Positions 8,855 to 17,497 of a stretch of 64,000 nt of DNA are shown here, one piece after another (within the stretch, counting starts at the first letter, position 1; each line of letters begins with the position of its first letter). Both the position numbers and the translations under genes were made by a program. The notes under the pieces were generated by a model. That model ran no database searches, had not been told where the DNA came from, and saw nothing but the letters and a program-made list of their open reading frames with translations. This DNA is from Fusibacter sp963666805 (GTDB lineage: Bacteria > Bacillota > Clostridia > Peptostreptococcales > Acidaminobacteraceae), in assembly GCA_963666805.2 (NCBI GenBank), contig CAXXWR010000006.1, positions 248,001-312,000 on the forward strand. Reading direction: 5' to 3'.

Positions 8855-9010
8855 CTTAAGTCAAGATTATGGTAATGGTCAAATAATAATAGAGTGTTAA
8901 TTTTTGTATTAATATAAATGTCTCATTAACCATCCTTTAAAAATCTGCCTTATATGTACTTTCAGAGTTCAAGCCTTATCTTGATAGTCTTAATCTTCTT
9001 GATTTTCTTC

Positions 9011-9349
9011 TTACTTTTCCTTTTTCTTGTCTTGATGATCCAATGTGTGTTTTTCACGTTCTTTTTTTTCTTGGTCTTCCTTCACTTTTTTCATGAATTG
9101 ATCGACCTCTCTTGAAGGTGAACTCTCATTTTCATATTCCTTAGCCTTTTTAGAAGCCAGTTGAAAAAGATTTCGAAAAGCAGCACCAATGCCTAAAAGT
9201 AAACAGATGAGCCACAAAAAAGTCGTTCCCAATTTTTCATCTAGTTTCTGACCAATGTATACCCCTGCAAAGATAGGCACAATCATCATAATGCCAACTT
9301 GTGAAATTAAAGCAAGGTTAACCAACATACCTGTTTTTTTATTTTTCAA
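9011..9349 (-). CDS. atpZ: AtpZ/AtpI-type membrane protein at head of atp operon
   Basis: This 112-aa protein has two membrane helices (residues about 8-30 and 40-62, with the G-x-x-I-G-Q-K-L-D-E loop between) and a long, highly charged C-terminal tail of Lys/Glu. This is the form of AtpZ proteins, which precede atpI in many Firmicutes and are implicated in Ca2+/Mg2+ transport or c-ring assembly. It is the first gene after the operon promoter. The 200-nt gap to atpI is unusually long for this otherwise tight operon. Confidence 0.75.
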   Translation of the reverse strand: MKNKKTGMLVNLALISQVGIMMIVPIFAGVYIGQKLDEKLGTTFLWLICLLLGIGAAFRNLFQLASKKAKEYENESSPSREVDQFMKKVKEDQEKKEREKHTLDHQDKKKEK

Positions 9350-9483
9350 GGGGCCTCCTTTATGGTATTTAACATTCGCCTTATAAAAAACGTGGTCTTT
9401 AATCTCTGTTCATTTAAGATTCATCAACGTATATTGCATCAACACTCTCTATAATAGTTGTTTGAATAAAACTTATAAATGCT

Positions 9484-9511
9484 ATTATATCATATCTATC
9501 TTGAATGTTAA
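9484..9511 (-). promoter_or_regulatory. Main sigma-A promoter of the atp operon
   Basis: Minus strand: TTAACA, 16-bp spacer, then a perfect TATAAT. It starts right after the terminator of the CoA-transferase genes and gives an untranslated leader of about 125 nt before atpZ. Confidence 0.75.
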
Positions 9512-9515
9512 TGGT

Positions 9516-9545
9516 AAAAAAGGCCAGATTTTACTCTGACCTTTT
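9516..9545 (-). terminator. Terminator of the CoA-transferase operon
   Basis: Minus strand: AAAGGTCAGA pairs with TCTGGCCTTT (one G-U pair) and ends in a T-run. It stands 18 nt after the stop of the B subunit and just before the atp promoter. Confidence 0.85.
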
Positions 9546-9563
9546 GTATATTACTTCGTATTT

Positions 9564-10217
9564 TTAAAGTGCCATCGGTTTAAGATCATCTGCAATAATT
9601 AATGTTGCTTCTGTTGCTTCTTGAACTTGTTCTACAGTAAATTCAGGATTAATTTCAGTCAATTTAAGTCCTGCCTCTGTAACAACCATTACACCCATTT
9701 CTGTTATAATCATGTCCACTTCACCTGCTGCTGTAAGGGGTAAAGTACACTCTTTTAAAATTTTAACATTGCCTCTCGCTGTATGTGTCATCGCAACGAT
9801 TACTTTTTTAGCGCCCGTTACAAGATCCATTGCACCGCCCATTCCTGGCACTTTTTTACCAGGGATCATCCAGTTAGCAAGATTACCTTTTTCATCCACT
9901 TGAAGTGCACCTAAAACAGTAAAGTCTAAGTGTCCACCACGAATGATTGCGAAACTCATCGCGCTATCAAAGAAAGCGCCGCCTTGAAGAACAGTTGATG
10001 GCAAACCACCTGCATTTACAAGATTTTTAACTTCTTGTCCTACCTCTGGTGCATTTCCCATACCAATAAAACCATTTTCAGATTGAAAAGTGACATCTAC
10101 ATCATCTGCCACATAATTGGATACAAGTGTTGGAAGTCCAATTCCTAGATTAACTAAATCGCCATCACTAAATTCCTTAGCAACGCGTTTTGCAATGAGT
10201 GCTTTTACATCTGACAT
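9564..10217 (-). CDS. atoA: 3-oxoacid/acetate CoA-transferase subunit B
   Basis: Beta subunit of a family I CoA-transferase, which moves CoA between acyl-CoA (acetoacetyl- or butyryl-CoA) and acetate. At 217 aa it has normal length. The catalytic Glu lies in the Q-S-E47-N-G-F-I-G-M-G motif, and the later G-G-A-M-D-L-V-x-G-A-K-K-V and T-E-x-G-V motifs are present. The start codon abuts the stop of the A subunit, a typical two-gene unit. In lysine or butyrate fermenters this enzyme releases butyrate or activates acetoacetate; the substrate cannot be fixed from sequence. Confidence 0.93.
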   Translation of the reverse strand: MSDVKALIAKRVAKEFSDGDLVNLGIGLPTLVSNYVADDVDVTFQSENGFIGMGNAPEVGQEVKNLVNAGGLPSTVLQGGAFFDSAMSFAIIRGGHLDFTVLGALQVDEKGNLANWMIPGKKVPGMGGAMDLVTGAKKVIVAMTHTARGNVKILKECTLPLTAAGEVDMIITEMGVMVVTEAGLKLTEINPEFTVEQVQEATEATLIIADDLKPMAL

Positions 10218-10871
10218 TTAATTAACCCCCTTCACAATATAGTCCACAAAAATATGCGGAATCATGACTTGATCTGGATCAATGTCACCCACTTCAACGA
10301 TTTCATCTGCTTCAACGATAACAATATCAGCTGCAGTTGCCATCATTGGATTGAAATTTCTAGCTGCTTTTTCAAAAACTAAGTTACCTTTTTTATCGGC
10401 TTTGCTCGCTTTAATAAGAGCAATATCCCCTTTTAAAGCTTCTTCAAGTAAAAATGAATGCCCATTGAGTTCAATAACCTGTTTTCCCTCTTGAACAACA
10501 GTTCCCACACCTGTTGGTGTTAAGATACCGCCTAAGCCAGCACCACCTGCTCTAATTTGTTCAGCTAGAGTGCCTTGTGGTACCAATACTACTTCCGTTT
10601 CGCCTTCATTCAATTGACGACCAGTTTCTGCATTTGTACCAATATGTGTTGCAATAATTTTTTTAGCTCTTTTAGCTACTACGAGTTTTCCTACACCATT
10701 GTCTGGAAAACTGGTATCATTGCCAACCAATGTTAAATCTTTAGTACCTTGAGCTAATAACTCATCTACGAGTAAATGTGGAGTTCCTACACCTAAGAAG
10801 CCGCCAACTAGCACTGTCATTCCATCTTTAATATGCGCTACCGCCTCTTTTTTATCTATAATCTTCTCCAT
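10218..10871 (-). CDS. atoD: 3-oxoacid/acetate CoA-transferase subunit A
   Basis: Alpha subunit (217 aa) of the same enzyme. It shows the N-terminal G-G-F-L-G-V-G-T-P motif, the E-Q-I-R-A-G-G-A-G-L-G-G-I-L-T-P-T-G-V-G segment and the A-R-N-F-N-P-M-M-A motif typical of AtoD/ScoA. It starts after a GGGAGG site and is the first gene of the pair. An AT-rich region of about 70 nt precedes it, in which I see no confident promoter. Confidence 0.93.
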   Translation of the reverse strand: MEKIIDKKEAVAHIKDGMTVLVGGFLGVGTPHLLVDELLAQGTKDLTLVGNDTSFPDNGVGKLVVAKRAKKIIATHIGTNAETGRQLNEGETEVVLVPQGTLAEQIRAGGAGLGGILTPTGVGTVVQEGKQVIELNGHSFLLEEALKGDIALIKASKADKKGNLVFEKAARNFNPMMATAADIVIVEADEIVEVGDIDPDQVMIPHIFVDYIVKGVN

Positions 10872-10941
10872 ATTTACACCTCCCTCTGTTATATTGGATA
10901 TTCCTATCTATCCTAAAAATAGAATATCACAAAAATCACAT

Positions 10942-11003
10942 AAAAAAAACAGATTATTTTTCCACTCATTCATTCAAATGAAGGCACGAGATAATCTGTT
11001 TTG
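10942..11003 (-). terminator. Terminator after wecB with nested loop
   Basis: Minus strand: AAAACAGATTAT pairs with ATAATCTGTTTT and is followed by more T. The large loop holds a second small hairpin (TTCATT/AATGAA). It lies about 60 nt after the wecB stop. Confidence 0.8.
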
Positions 11004-11060
11004 TATTTAGATTGTATCCAAATCAATACACTTGCTTGTTTCTATTTTGATACATTTTTT

Positions 11061-12179
11061 TTAAGCGTTAAAATAACCCTTAATCGCTTCAACGATTCGT
11101 TCACAAGCATGACCATCACCGTAAGGATTAACGGCGTCCGCCATTTTTTGATAATGAGCCTTATCTTCCACAAGTCTTGAGAACTCTTTTACAATATTAT
11201 CTTTATCAACACCAGCAATCACAACCGTTCCTGCTTCAACAGCCTCTGGTCTTTCTGTTTCAGTTCTAAGAACAACCACTGGTTTCCCTAAAGCAGGGGC
11301 TTCTTCTTGAATCCCTCCTGAGTCAGTGAGTATCATCGCTGATCTCGCTTGAAGATTGGCAAAATCTTCATATTCAAGCGGTTCAATTAAGTGAATATTT
11401 TCTACACCATCAAAAATAGAATGTGCCACTTCTCTCACTTTGGGGTTCAAATGAACTGGAAAAATCACTTCAATATTTTTTTCTTTTTCAGCAACTTGTC
11501 TCACGGCAGAAAAAATATCGACCATGGGCTTGCCTAAATTCTCTCTTCGATGGGCAGTCATCGCCACAACAAACTTATCCTTAAAATCGAATGTATTCAA
11601 CCACTCATTGTCAAAAGTATAGTCTTCCTTGATAACGGACATGAGTGCATCAATGACTGTATTGCCCGTCTTATAAACCGCTTCTAAAGGCACATTCTCC
11701 GCTTCAAGATTTTTGACATTGCCTTCTGTTGCTGCAAAATGAAGTCTGGCAATCCCACTAGTCAATTTACGGTTCATTTCTTCAGGGTAAGGACTAAAAT
11801 CATTATAGCTTCTAAGACCTGCTTCTACATGTCCTACCGGTATCTTTTGATAAAAAGCTGCTAGTGCCCCCGATAGAGTTGTGGTGGTATCCCCGTGTAC
11901 CAAAACAATATCAGGTTTTTCTTCTATCAAAATGGCTTCAATGCCCTTAATAATCCTCACTGTAATATCACTTAACGTTTGACCATGTTTCATAATATTA
12001 AGATCATAATCTGGCGTAATATCAAAAAGAGTCAAAACTTGGTCAAGCATTTCCCGATGTTGAGCAGTCACACAACACACTGCGTCAATCTCTGGATCTC
12101 TTTCAAGTTGTTTAACAAGAGGCGCCATTTTAATGGCCTCCGGTCGCGTTCCGAAAATCGTCATCACTTTTAACACCAT
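11061..12179 (-). CDS. wecB: UDP-N-acetylglucosamine 2-epimerase (non-hydrolysing)
   Basis: Interconverts UDP-GlcNAc and UDP-ManNAc for wall teichoic acid linkage units or other wall polymers. The 372-aa protein has the N-terminal G-T-R-P-E-A-I-K-M-A-P, the H-V-E-A-G-L-R-S motif and the C-terminal nucleotide-binding D-S-G-G-I-Q-E-E-A motif. It lies downstream of the WecA/TagO gene, the enzyme for the first lipid-linked step. AGGAGG is 3 nt from the ATG and 6 nt from the next codon, a GTG, so the start may be one codon later. Confidence 0.95.
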   Translation of the reverse strand: MVLKVMTIFGTRPEAIKMAPLVKQLERDPEIDAVCCVTAQHREMLDQVLTLFDITPDYDLNIMKHGQTLSDITVRIIKGIEAILIEEKPDIVLVHGDTTTTLSGALAAFYQKIPVGHVEAGLRSYNDFSPYPEEMNRKLTSGIARLHFAATEGNVKNLEAENVPLEAVYKTGNTVIDALMSVIKEDYTFDNEWLNTFDFKDKFVVAMTAHRRENLGKPMVDIFSAVRQVAEKEKNIEVIFPVHLNPKVREVAHSIFDGVENIHLIEPLEYEDFANLQARSAMILTDSGGIQEEAPALGKPVVVLRTETERPEAVEAGTVVIAGVDKDNIVKEFSRLVEDKAHYQKMADAVNPYGDGHACERIVEAIKGYFNA

Positions 12180-12202
12180 AAACCTCCTCTGATAATGATA
12201 AA

Positions 12203-12235
12203 ATAGCTTTCAACAATATAATTGAAGAAAGCTAT
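12203..12235 (-). terminator. Weak terminator or attenuator between wecA and wecB
   Basis: Nine perfect pairs (ATAGCTTTC/GAAAGCTAT) with an inner TTCAA/TTGAA extension. On the minus strand only TTTTATC follows, so read-through into wecB is likely. Confidence 0.5.
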
Positions 12236-12266
12236 CGACTTTTATTATTCTGTTATTGATTTATTA

Positions 12267-13304
12267 TTATCTGTTAATTTGATTTTTCTTTTCAATGACA
12301 TAAGATTTATTCACAGGGATAATAACGACCACAGCAGCAATACATAAGAAAATCGCTGCACCTACCCAATCAGATTTAAGAAGTGCCACAGCACCTGCTC
12401 CCAATAAAGCACTGATGAGATACATGGACAGAACGGCTTTTTTTTGATTCAAGCCACTTGATAAAAGACGATGGTGCAAATGCCCCTTATCAGCTTCCAT
12501 AATAGGTTTTCTGTGAATCATTCGTCTCAAAATGGCAAACGCCGTATCAAAAATAGGTACACCTAAAGCTAAAATAGGTACAACAACTGTAATCGCCGTT
12601 GCCCCTTTTAGAGCACCATCAATGGATATTGCCGAAAGAACAAGTCCTAAGAACAAGGCACCTGTATCTCCCATAAATACTTTTGCAGGGTTAAAATTAT
12701 AAGGTAAAAACCCTACAGCACTTCCTGCAAGGATCAGTGTAATTGTCGCCGCATCATAACGATGATTAATAATCGCAATATAACCAAGCGTCACTGCTGC
12801 AATGGCACTAATGCCCGCTGCCAATCCATCTAAACCATCAATTAAGTTCACCGTATTGGTAATGCCAACAATCCAAATAATAGAGACGGGAATAGACCAA
12901 ATTCCTAAATGAATATAGGCTGATGATCCAAAAAAGTTAGTAAAATAGTTGATTTCAAATCCCGAAAACACTAAAATGCCCGCTGCCAAAATTTGAACAA
13001 AGAGTTTAAGTTTTGCACTTAAATCACGAACATCATCTATCATGCCCGTAATCAAAATCAAAGTCGCAGCAACAAATAGACCTACAAGTTTTTGCATTTC
13101 AATCTCTGAAAACAAAAGCATACTGACAAAAAAACTCACATAAATAGCAATCCCGCCCCAAAGTGGAATGGGTTTATTGTGAACTCTTCTTTCATCTTTA
13201 GGAATGTCTATTGCGCCAAATCGATTGGCAATTTTTATAACAAAAGGCGTGGATAAAAATGTTATCAAACACGCCACTAATGCGGCAAAATACATATTTT
13301 TCAC
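12267..13304 (-). CDS. wecA: Undecaprenyl-phosphate GlcNAc-1-phosphate transferase (WecA/TagO family)
   Basis: Polytopic membrane enzyme (345 aa, about 10-11 helices) that loads GlcNAc-1-P on undecaprenyl phosphate to start teichoic acid or other wall glycan synthesis. Motifs in order: K-P-I-P-L-W-G-G, the DDxxD-like D-D-V-R-D, N-x-x-N-L-I-D-G-L-D-G-L, F-M-G-D-T-G-A-L-F-L-G, and the cytoplasmic H-L-H-H-R-L. It is a MraY relative, but the HLHHRL loop and the wecB neighbour favour WecA/TagO. It starts after AGAGGTG, 8 nt downstream of the deaminase gene. Confidence 0.93.
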   Translation of the reverse strand: MKNMYFAALVACLITFLSTPFVIKIANRFGAIDIPKDERRVHNKPIPLWGGIAIYVSFFVSMLLFSEIEMQKLVGLFVAATLILITGMIDDVRDLSAKLKLFVQILAAGILVFSGFEINYFTNFFGSSAYIHLGIWSIPVSIIWIVGITNTVNLIDGLDGLAAGISAIAAVTLGYIAIINHRYDAATITLILAGSAVGFLPYNFNPAKVFMGDTGALFLGLVLSAISIDGALKGATAITVVVPILALGVPIFDTAFAILRRMIHRKPIMEADKGHLHHRLLSSGLNQKKAVLSMYLISALLGAGAVALLKSDWVGAAIFLCIAAVVVIIPVNKSYVIEKKNQINR

Positions 13305-13311
13305 CTCTAAA

Positions 13312-13797
13312 CTAATAGCCTACACGATCCTGTAAAGAATCGTCGTTTATAATCCAATCCGAAACATCGATTTCTCTATAAGCCATCTCTGAATCCCTAA
13401 TAATGACTTTTTTAACGCCCGAATTGATAATTAATCGTTTACACATGGCACAAGAGTTTGCTTGCTCAACCAGCTCACCTGTTTCAGCTTCCCTGCCCAC
13501 TAGATAAAGTGTCGCCCCTATCATTTCTCTTCTTGCCGCCGAGATTATGGCATTTGCTTCAGCATGAACGCTTCTACATTTTTCATAACGCTGACCTCGT
13601 GGAATATTAAGTTCTTGTCTTACACAATAGCCTAAATCCATGCAATTTTGACGTTCTCTAGGTGCACCTGTATAGCCAGTGGCAATAATTTCGTCAGAAT
13701 TTACAATAATGGCACCAAAATTTCGTCTTAAGCACGTGCCTCTTTCTGAGACTGATTCAGCAATGTCAAGGTAATAATTCGTCTTGTCTCGTCTCAT
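13312..13797 (-). CDS. dCMP deaminase (ComEB-like)
   Basis: Zinc enzyme that deaminates dCMP to dUMP for thymidylate synthesis. The 161-aa protein has the catalytic H78-A-E80 and the zinc pair C116-A-M-C119, plus the insertion with extra Cys/His (N-C-M-D-L-G-Y-C-V-R) common in dCMP deaminases. The start at 13797 (MRRDKTNYYL) has AGGAG 8 nt upstream, so a longer reading to 13818 is not needed. That ribosome site lies inside the annotated upp frame but just after the TAA that upp would use without its frame break. Confidence 0.93.
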   Translation of the reverse strand: MRRDKTNYYLDIAESVSERGTCLRRNFGAIIVNSDEIIATGYTGAPRERQNCMDLGYCVRQELNIPRGQRYEKCRSVHAEANAIISAARREMIGATLYLVGREAETGELVEQANSCAMCKRLIINSGVKKVIIRDSEMAYREIDVSDWIINDDSLQDRVGY

Positions 13798-13798
13798 G

Positions 13799-14452
13799 TT
13801 ATAAACTCCTATAGTCACTCTTATTTTGTACCGAAAAGTCTATCACCTGCATCACCAAAAGACCTGGTGTAATGTAGGCATGTTCGTTTAATTTTTCATC
13901 AATAGCTGCAATGTAAATATCTACATCTGGATGAGTATCTTGAACCGCTTTAACGCCTTCTGGACAACCAATTAAACAACATAATTTAATATGTGTTGCG
14001 CCTCTTTCTTTAATAAACTGAATGGCAGCATTAGCCGATCCACCTGTTGCAAGCATAGGATCTACAACAATTAAATCTCTTTCGCTAACATCTGTCGGCA
14101 TTTTACAATAATACTCAACAGGTTCTAACGTTTCAGGATCTCTATAAAGACCCACATGACCTACTTTGGCAGCAGGTAAAAGTGTTAAGAAACCATCAAC
14201 CATACCCAGACCTGCTCTAAGAATAGGTACAATACCCAATTTTCTACCTGAGAGCATTTTGGTTTTTGTTTTACAAATAGGTGTTTCTATTTCTACATCT
14301 TCAAGTGGCAAATCTCTCGTTACTTCATATGCCAATAACATGGAAATTTCTTTTACAAGTTCTCTAAATTCCTTAGATCCTGTGTCTTTATCACGAATCA
14401 AACTTATTTTATGTTGAATTAACGGGTGGTTCATTTCAAATACTTTACTCAT
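13799..14452 (-). CDS. upp: Uracil phosphoribosyltransferase with a frameshifted C-terminus
   Basis: Salvage enzyme converting uracil and PRPP to UMP. Residues 1 to about 194 match the family, including the V-V-D-P-M-L-A-T-G-G-S-A PRPP loop and the C-L-I-G-C-P-E-G segment. After Y-I-T-P-G-L the annotated frame turns into an unrelated tail (L-V-M-Q-V-I...). The conserved ending G-D-A-G-D-R-L-F-G-T-K lies intact in another frame and ends in TAA at 13821-13823. The break coincides with a run of four A (plus strand 13857-13860), two bases longer than CTT-GGT would need. It could be a sequencing error, a real mutation or recoding. The lost segment normally helps bind uracil. Confidence 0.9.
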   Translation of the reverse strand: MSKVFEMNHPLIQHKISLIRDKDTGSKEFRELVKEISMLLAYEVTRDLPLEDVEIETPICKTKTKMLSGRKLGIVPILRAGLGMVDGFLTLLPAAKVGHVGLYRDPETLEPVEYYCKMPTDVSERDLIVVDPMLATGGSANAAIQFIKERGATHIKLCCLIGCPEGVKAVQDTHPDVDIYIAAIDEKLNEHAYITPGLLVMQVIDFSVQNKSDYRSL

Positions 14453-14464
14453 GGTAAACTCCTT

Positions 14465-14911
14465 TTATAAATATTGATCTTCGATTACTTTTATTTTACT
14501 CACTCGCTTTTGATGTCTTCCCGCTTCAAAAGACGCCTCAAAAAACGCATCCATAATCGCAAGCGCTAAACCTTCCCCGACAACGCGTGCACCCACAGCA
14601 ATGATATTGGCATTATTATGTCTGCGTGCCATTTCAGCACTATATGTGTCACTTACGGGTGCCGCGATAATACCTTTAACTTTATTGGCAGCGATTGATA
14701 TTCCTAGTCCTGTTCCACAAATAAGCACTCCAAGTTCACACTCATTTGCAGTAATGGCATTCGCCACTTTAAGTGCATAATCAGGATAATCAACTGATTC
14801 AGGGCTATTTGTACCAAAATCGACAACTTCATAACCTTTGCCTTCTAAATGCTTTATAATGGCATCTTTAAGTACATATCCACCGTGGTCAGATCCTATA
14901 GCTACTTTCAT
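14465..14911 (-). CDS. rpiB: Ribose-5-phosphate isomerase B
   Basis: Interconverts ribose-5-P and ribulose-5-P in the pentose phosphate pathway. At 148 aa it is typical. The active-site residues Asp8-His9 (G-S-D-H-G-G) and the base Cys65 in L-I-C-G-T-G-L-G-I-S-I are present, as is the H-N-N-A-N motif. It lies 12 nt upstream of upp, a common clostridial arrangement (sua5-rpiB-upp), and probably shares its transcript. Confidence 0.96.
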   Translation of the reverse strand: MKVAIGSDHGGYVLKDAIIKHLEGKGYEVVDFGTNSPESVDYPDYALKVANAITANECELGVLICGTGLGISIAANKVKGIIAAPVSDTYSAEMARRHNNANIIAVGARVVGEGLALAIMDAFFEASFEAGRHQKRVSKIKVIEDQYL

Positions 14912-14982
14912 TGGACACCTCCATTTTTATTCCTATCTATTATAAATTTTATCTTAGCAAATTGCAAATTAAATTCTTATTA

Positions 14983-16089
14983 CTACAAGATGACAACGCG
15001 CCCTTCAGCGGCTTTTTTCAAGCGATTCATGATAGCGTCTCCTAGACCTACAGGCTCAACACCGTGCACATAAATCTCTCGGCACAATAAATCATCCGCT
15101 TTTCTCAAATCTCCAAATAGATGTGTCGCCAACGTTTCAGGTGCTTTAAATGACCCTTCAATGAAACACGTCACATGTTCTTTCATTTCTTTTTCAGAAT
15201 AAAGGCCCTTTAAAAGATGGGACAAAATCGCCATATCTTCTTCAAATAAAACCAGTCCTAACATATAGTCATCATTAATTGCTTCCTCTATTTTAGACAC
15301 CACTTTCTCAATAAACTTCTGGTTACTGCCTATAAAAGCCGTCACCTTTGCATCTGGTGCATAATGCTTGTATTTCATTCCTGGTGCCTTAGGCTTAACC
15401 TGATCTGACGAAAGTGCTGCATCTTCAAGACATGCCCCAGTGATACCTGCAATCATTTCCTTCGTAATCGCACCTGGTCTTAAAATAACAGGCACTTCAC
15501 CTGTCACATCAAGCACAGTTGACTCTAAACCGACCGCCGTTTCACCGCCCATAACAATAGCACCAATGCGTCCCTCCATATCACGAACCACGTGTTCTGC
15601 ACAGGTGGGACTCGGTTTACCCGATAAATTCGCAGAAGGCGCAGCAATAGGCATTCTACACGCCTTAATTAACTGCAGGGCTACTGGATGTACTGGCATG
15701 CGAACGGCAACAGTGTCTAGTCCTCCTGTCGTCTTCATAGGGACACGGTCTGACTTTGGCAAAACAAAAGTAATCGGACCCGGCCAAAATTGATTCATCA
15801 ATTGAAGAACATAAGGCTGAACTTCTCTAACGAGGGGTTCAAGCATTTTTATATCGGAAACATGAACAATAAGTGGATTATCTGATGGTCTGCCTTTAGC
15901 AGCATAGATAGCCTTAACCGCTTCTTCATCTAAGGCATTGGCGCCAAGACCATATACTGTCTCTGTTGGAAAAGCAACTAATCCTCCTGATTCCCAGATG
16001 CCTTTCACTGTCTGAATTTGGTCATCACTCAAGTAACCTATCGCCTTGTCTTCTTCACTTTTAGTCAGTGTTATCAATTGAGTTATCAT
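14983..16089 (-). CDS. tsaC: Threonylcarbamoyl-AMP synthase, Sua5 form
   Basis: Makes threonylcarbamoyl-AMP, first step of the t6A modification at position 37 of ANN-decoding tRNAs. The YrdC domain (residues about 25-210) has the K-x-R-P-type A-K-G-R-P-S-D-N-P-L-I motif and the S-A-N-L-S-G-K loop. A linker with P-G-M-K-Y-K-H-Y-A-P and a C-terminal Sua5 domain of about 110 residues follow, giving 368 aa rather than the roughly 200 of short TsaC. An extended -10 element sits about 110 nt upstream. Confidence 0.94.
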   Translation of the reverse strand: MITQLITLTKSEEDKAIGYLSDDQIQTVKGIWESGGLVAFPTETVYGLGANALDEEAVKAIYAAKGRPSDNPLIVHVSDIKMLEPLVREVQPYVLQLMNQFWPGPITFVLPKSDRVPMKTTGGLDTVAVRMPVHPVALQLIKACRMPIAAPSANLSGKPSPTCAEHVVRDMEGRIGAIVMGGETAVGLESTVLDVTGEVPVILRPGAITKEMIAGITGACLEDAALSSDQVKPKAPGMKYKHYAPDAKVTAFIGSNQKFIEKVVSKIEEAINDDYMLGLVLFEEDMAILSHLLKGLYSEKEMKEHVTCFIEGSFKAPETLATHLFGDLRKADDLLCREIYVHGVEPVGLGDAIMNRLKKAAEGRVVIL

Positions 16090-16194
16090 GATTTTATTTC
16101 TCCCTTATCATTTCATTTATCTCTATGTAATCCGCCTCTATATCAGGATGCTATGTCTGAAATCAAGCGATATTTTCTCTGGACAACTTGAGCG

Positions 16195-16203
16195 ATTATA
16201 ACA
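16195..16203 (-). promoter_or_regulatory. Extended -10 promoter candidate for sua5-rpiB-upp
   Basis: TGT-TATAAT on the minus strand, just downstream of the antiporter terminator and about 105 nt before the Sua5 start. I see no convincing -35 box. Confidence 0.45.
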
Positions 16204-16235
16204 CACTCTCTCCCGAAAAACCACAAAATCTGCCC

Positions 16236-16264
16236 AAAAAAACAGCTATCTTTAAGATAGCTGT
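16236..16264 (-). terminator. Terminator overlapping the antiporter stop codon
   Basis: Eleven perfect pairs (ACAGCTATCTT/AAGATAGCTGT) with the TAA stop of the antiporter in the tight loop, followed on the minus strand by seven T. The stop codon inside the hairpin means the last ribosome could delay folding. Confidence 0.9.
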
Positions 16265-17412
16265 GTCTTGTTCTTAATAAATGCCCATTTTAACAAGGAA
16301 GGTGTCACTAGAGTCGTCACAAGAACCATTAAAATGGTCGCTGCCATATCTTGATCTGATAAAATACCCATTTGAACACCTAAATTGGCAATAATAATAG
16401 CCACTTCCGCTCTCGGAAGCATTCCTACTCCTACTTGAAGAGATTCATCACTATCAAATCCCGATAATTTGGCACCAAAGCCACAGCCTAGTATCTTGCC
16501 AACTGCTCCTAAAAGAATAAGAACAGAGCCAATACTAATAGCCGAAAAAGCAGCTCTTAAATCAATATCTAAGCCAATTCCCACAAAAAAAACAGGGACA
16601 AAAATAAACTTAGAAAACTTATTAACCTCATGTGCTACACGATGTTTATGAGCTGTTAGTGAAAAAATAACCCCTGCAAAATAAGCCCCTGTTATAGCTG
16701 CCACACCAAATTCTTCAGAAATAAAAGCTAAAACCAAACAGGTTACAATCGCCCATGTGATGATTTTATCTTCACTGAGAAGCCGATGGTCGTAGCGTTT
16801 AAGTAACTTGACTAATATGGCACCGACTACATAGATGACTAGGAAAAATCCCAATAGTTTTAAAAAGATTAAACCTACAGAACCTGTAGATTCTGGCTTA
16901 ACAACACCTACAAGTAACGTCAAAAGTACAATGCCAATAATATCATCAATAATAGCAGCACCCAGAATAGAAACACCCTGTTTACTTCTCAGAAAATTAA
17001 TTTCACGCAAGGTCTGCACTGAAATGCTCACAGAAGTCGCTGTAGAAACCACTGCCAAAAACATGGCGACTACAGGGTCATGAGATGGCCTAATGGCTAA
17101 CATGCCAAAGAAAACTAAAAAGGCAGGAACCAAAACACCACCCAGAGCAATCAACGATGAAGACTTACTTGACCGAATCAATTCTTTAACATCGGTTTCT
17201 AGTCCGGCAGTAAACATTAAAAAAATAACACCAATCTGAGAAAATTCATCAATAATTTCCGTTTTTTCCATCAGTCCTATCCCCAGAATCACCCCCACAA
17301 TGATCTGTCCAAGAACAGCTGGTTGCTTCAACTTTTCACTAATAATCCCCGCAATATGGGCACTTAATAAAATAACACCTAGCTGAAGCAAAAAATAATA
17401 TTTATTTTCCAT
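16252..17412 (-). CDS. Cation:proton antiporter, CPA2/NapA-Kef type membrane domain
   Basis: The 386-aa protein has about 11-13 membrane helices and no cytoplasmic TrkA-N domain, so it resembles NapA/GerN-type Na+ or K+/H+ exchangers rather than full Kef channels. Family marks are K-Q-P-A-V-L-G-Q-I-I-V-G near residue 30, the A-A-I-I-D-D-I-I-G stretch with the paired Asp expected for ion exchange, and a late M-L-P-R-A-E-V-A. It is an insertion in the otherwise conserved prfA-sua5 gene order. The ion is not fixed by sequence; Na+ would fit the Na+-type ATPase nearby. Confidence 0.85.
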   Translation of the reverse strand: MENKYYFLLQLGVILLSAHIAGIISEKLKQPAVLGQIIVGVILGIGLMEKTEIIDEFSQIGVIFLMFTAGLETDVKELIRSSKSSSLIALGGVLVPAFLVFFGMLAIRPSHDPVVAMFLAVVSTATSVSISVQTLREINFLRSKQGVSILGAAIIDDIIGIVLLTLLVGVVKPESTGSVGLIFLKLLGFFLVIYVVGAILVKLLKRYDHRLLSEDKIITWAIVTCLVLAFISEEFGVAAITGAYFAGVIFSLTAHKHRVAHEVNKFSKFIFVPVFFVGIGLDIDLRAAFSAISIGSVLILLGAVGKILGCGFGAKLSGFDSDESLQVGVGMLPRAEVAIIIANLGVQMGILSDQDMAATILMVLVTTLVTPSLLKWAFIKNKTQLS

Positions 17413-17497
17413 AATCCCCCCACCTCAAATGTATCTATTCTTTAGTATACGCTTTATAAATTTGAGATTCAAGGATTCCAAAAGATACGTCAATTTC

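Noticed and set aside
8852..8867. TTGACT near the TATAAT upstream of atpI as a -35 box
   Set aside because: Only 7 bp separate the two elements, too short for a sigma-A promoter; only the extended -10 remains plausible.
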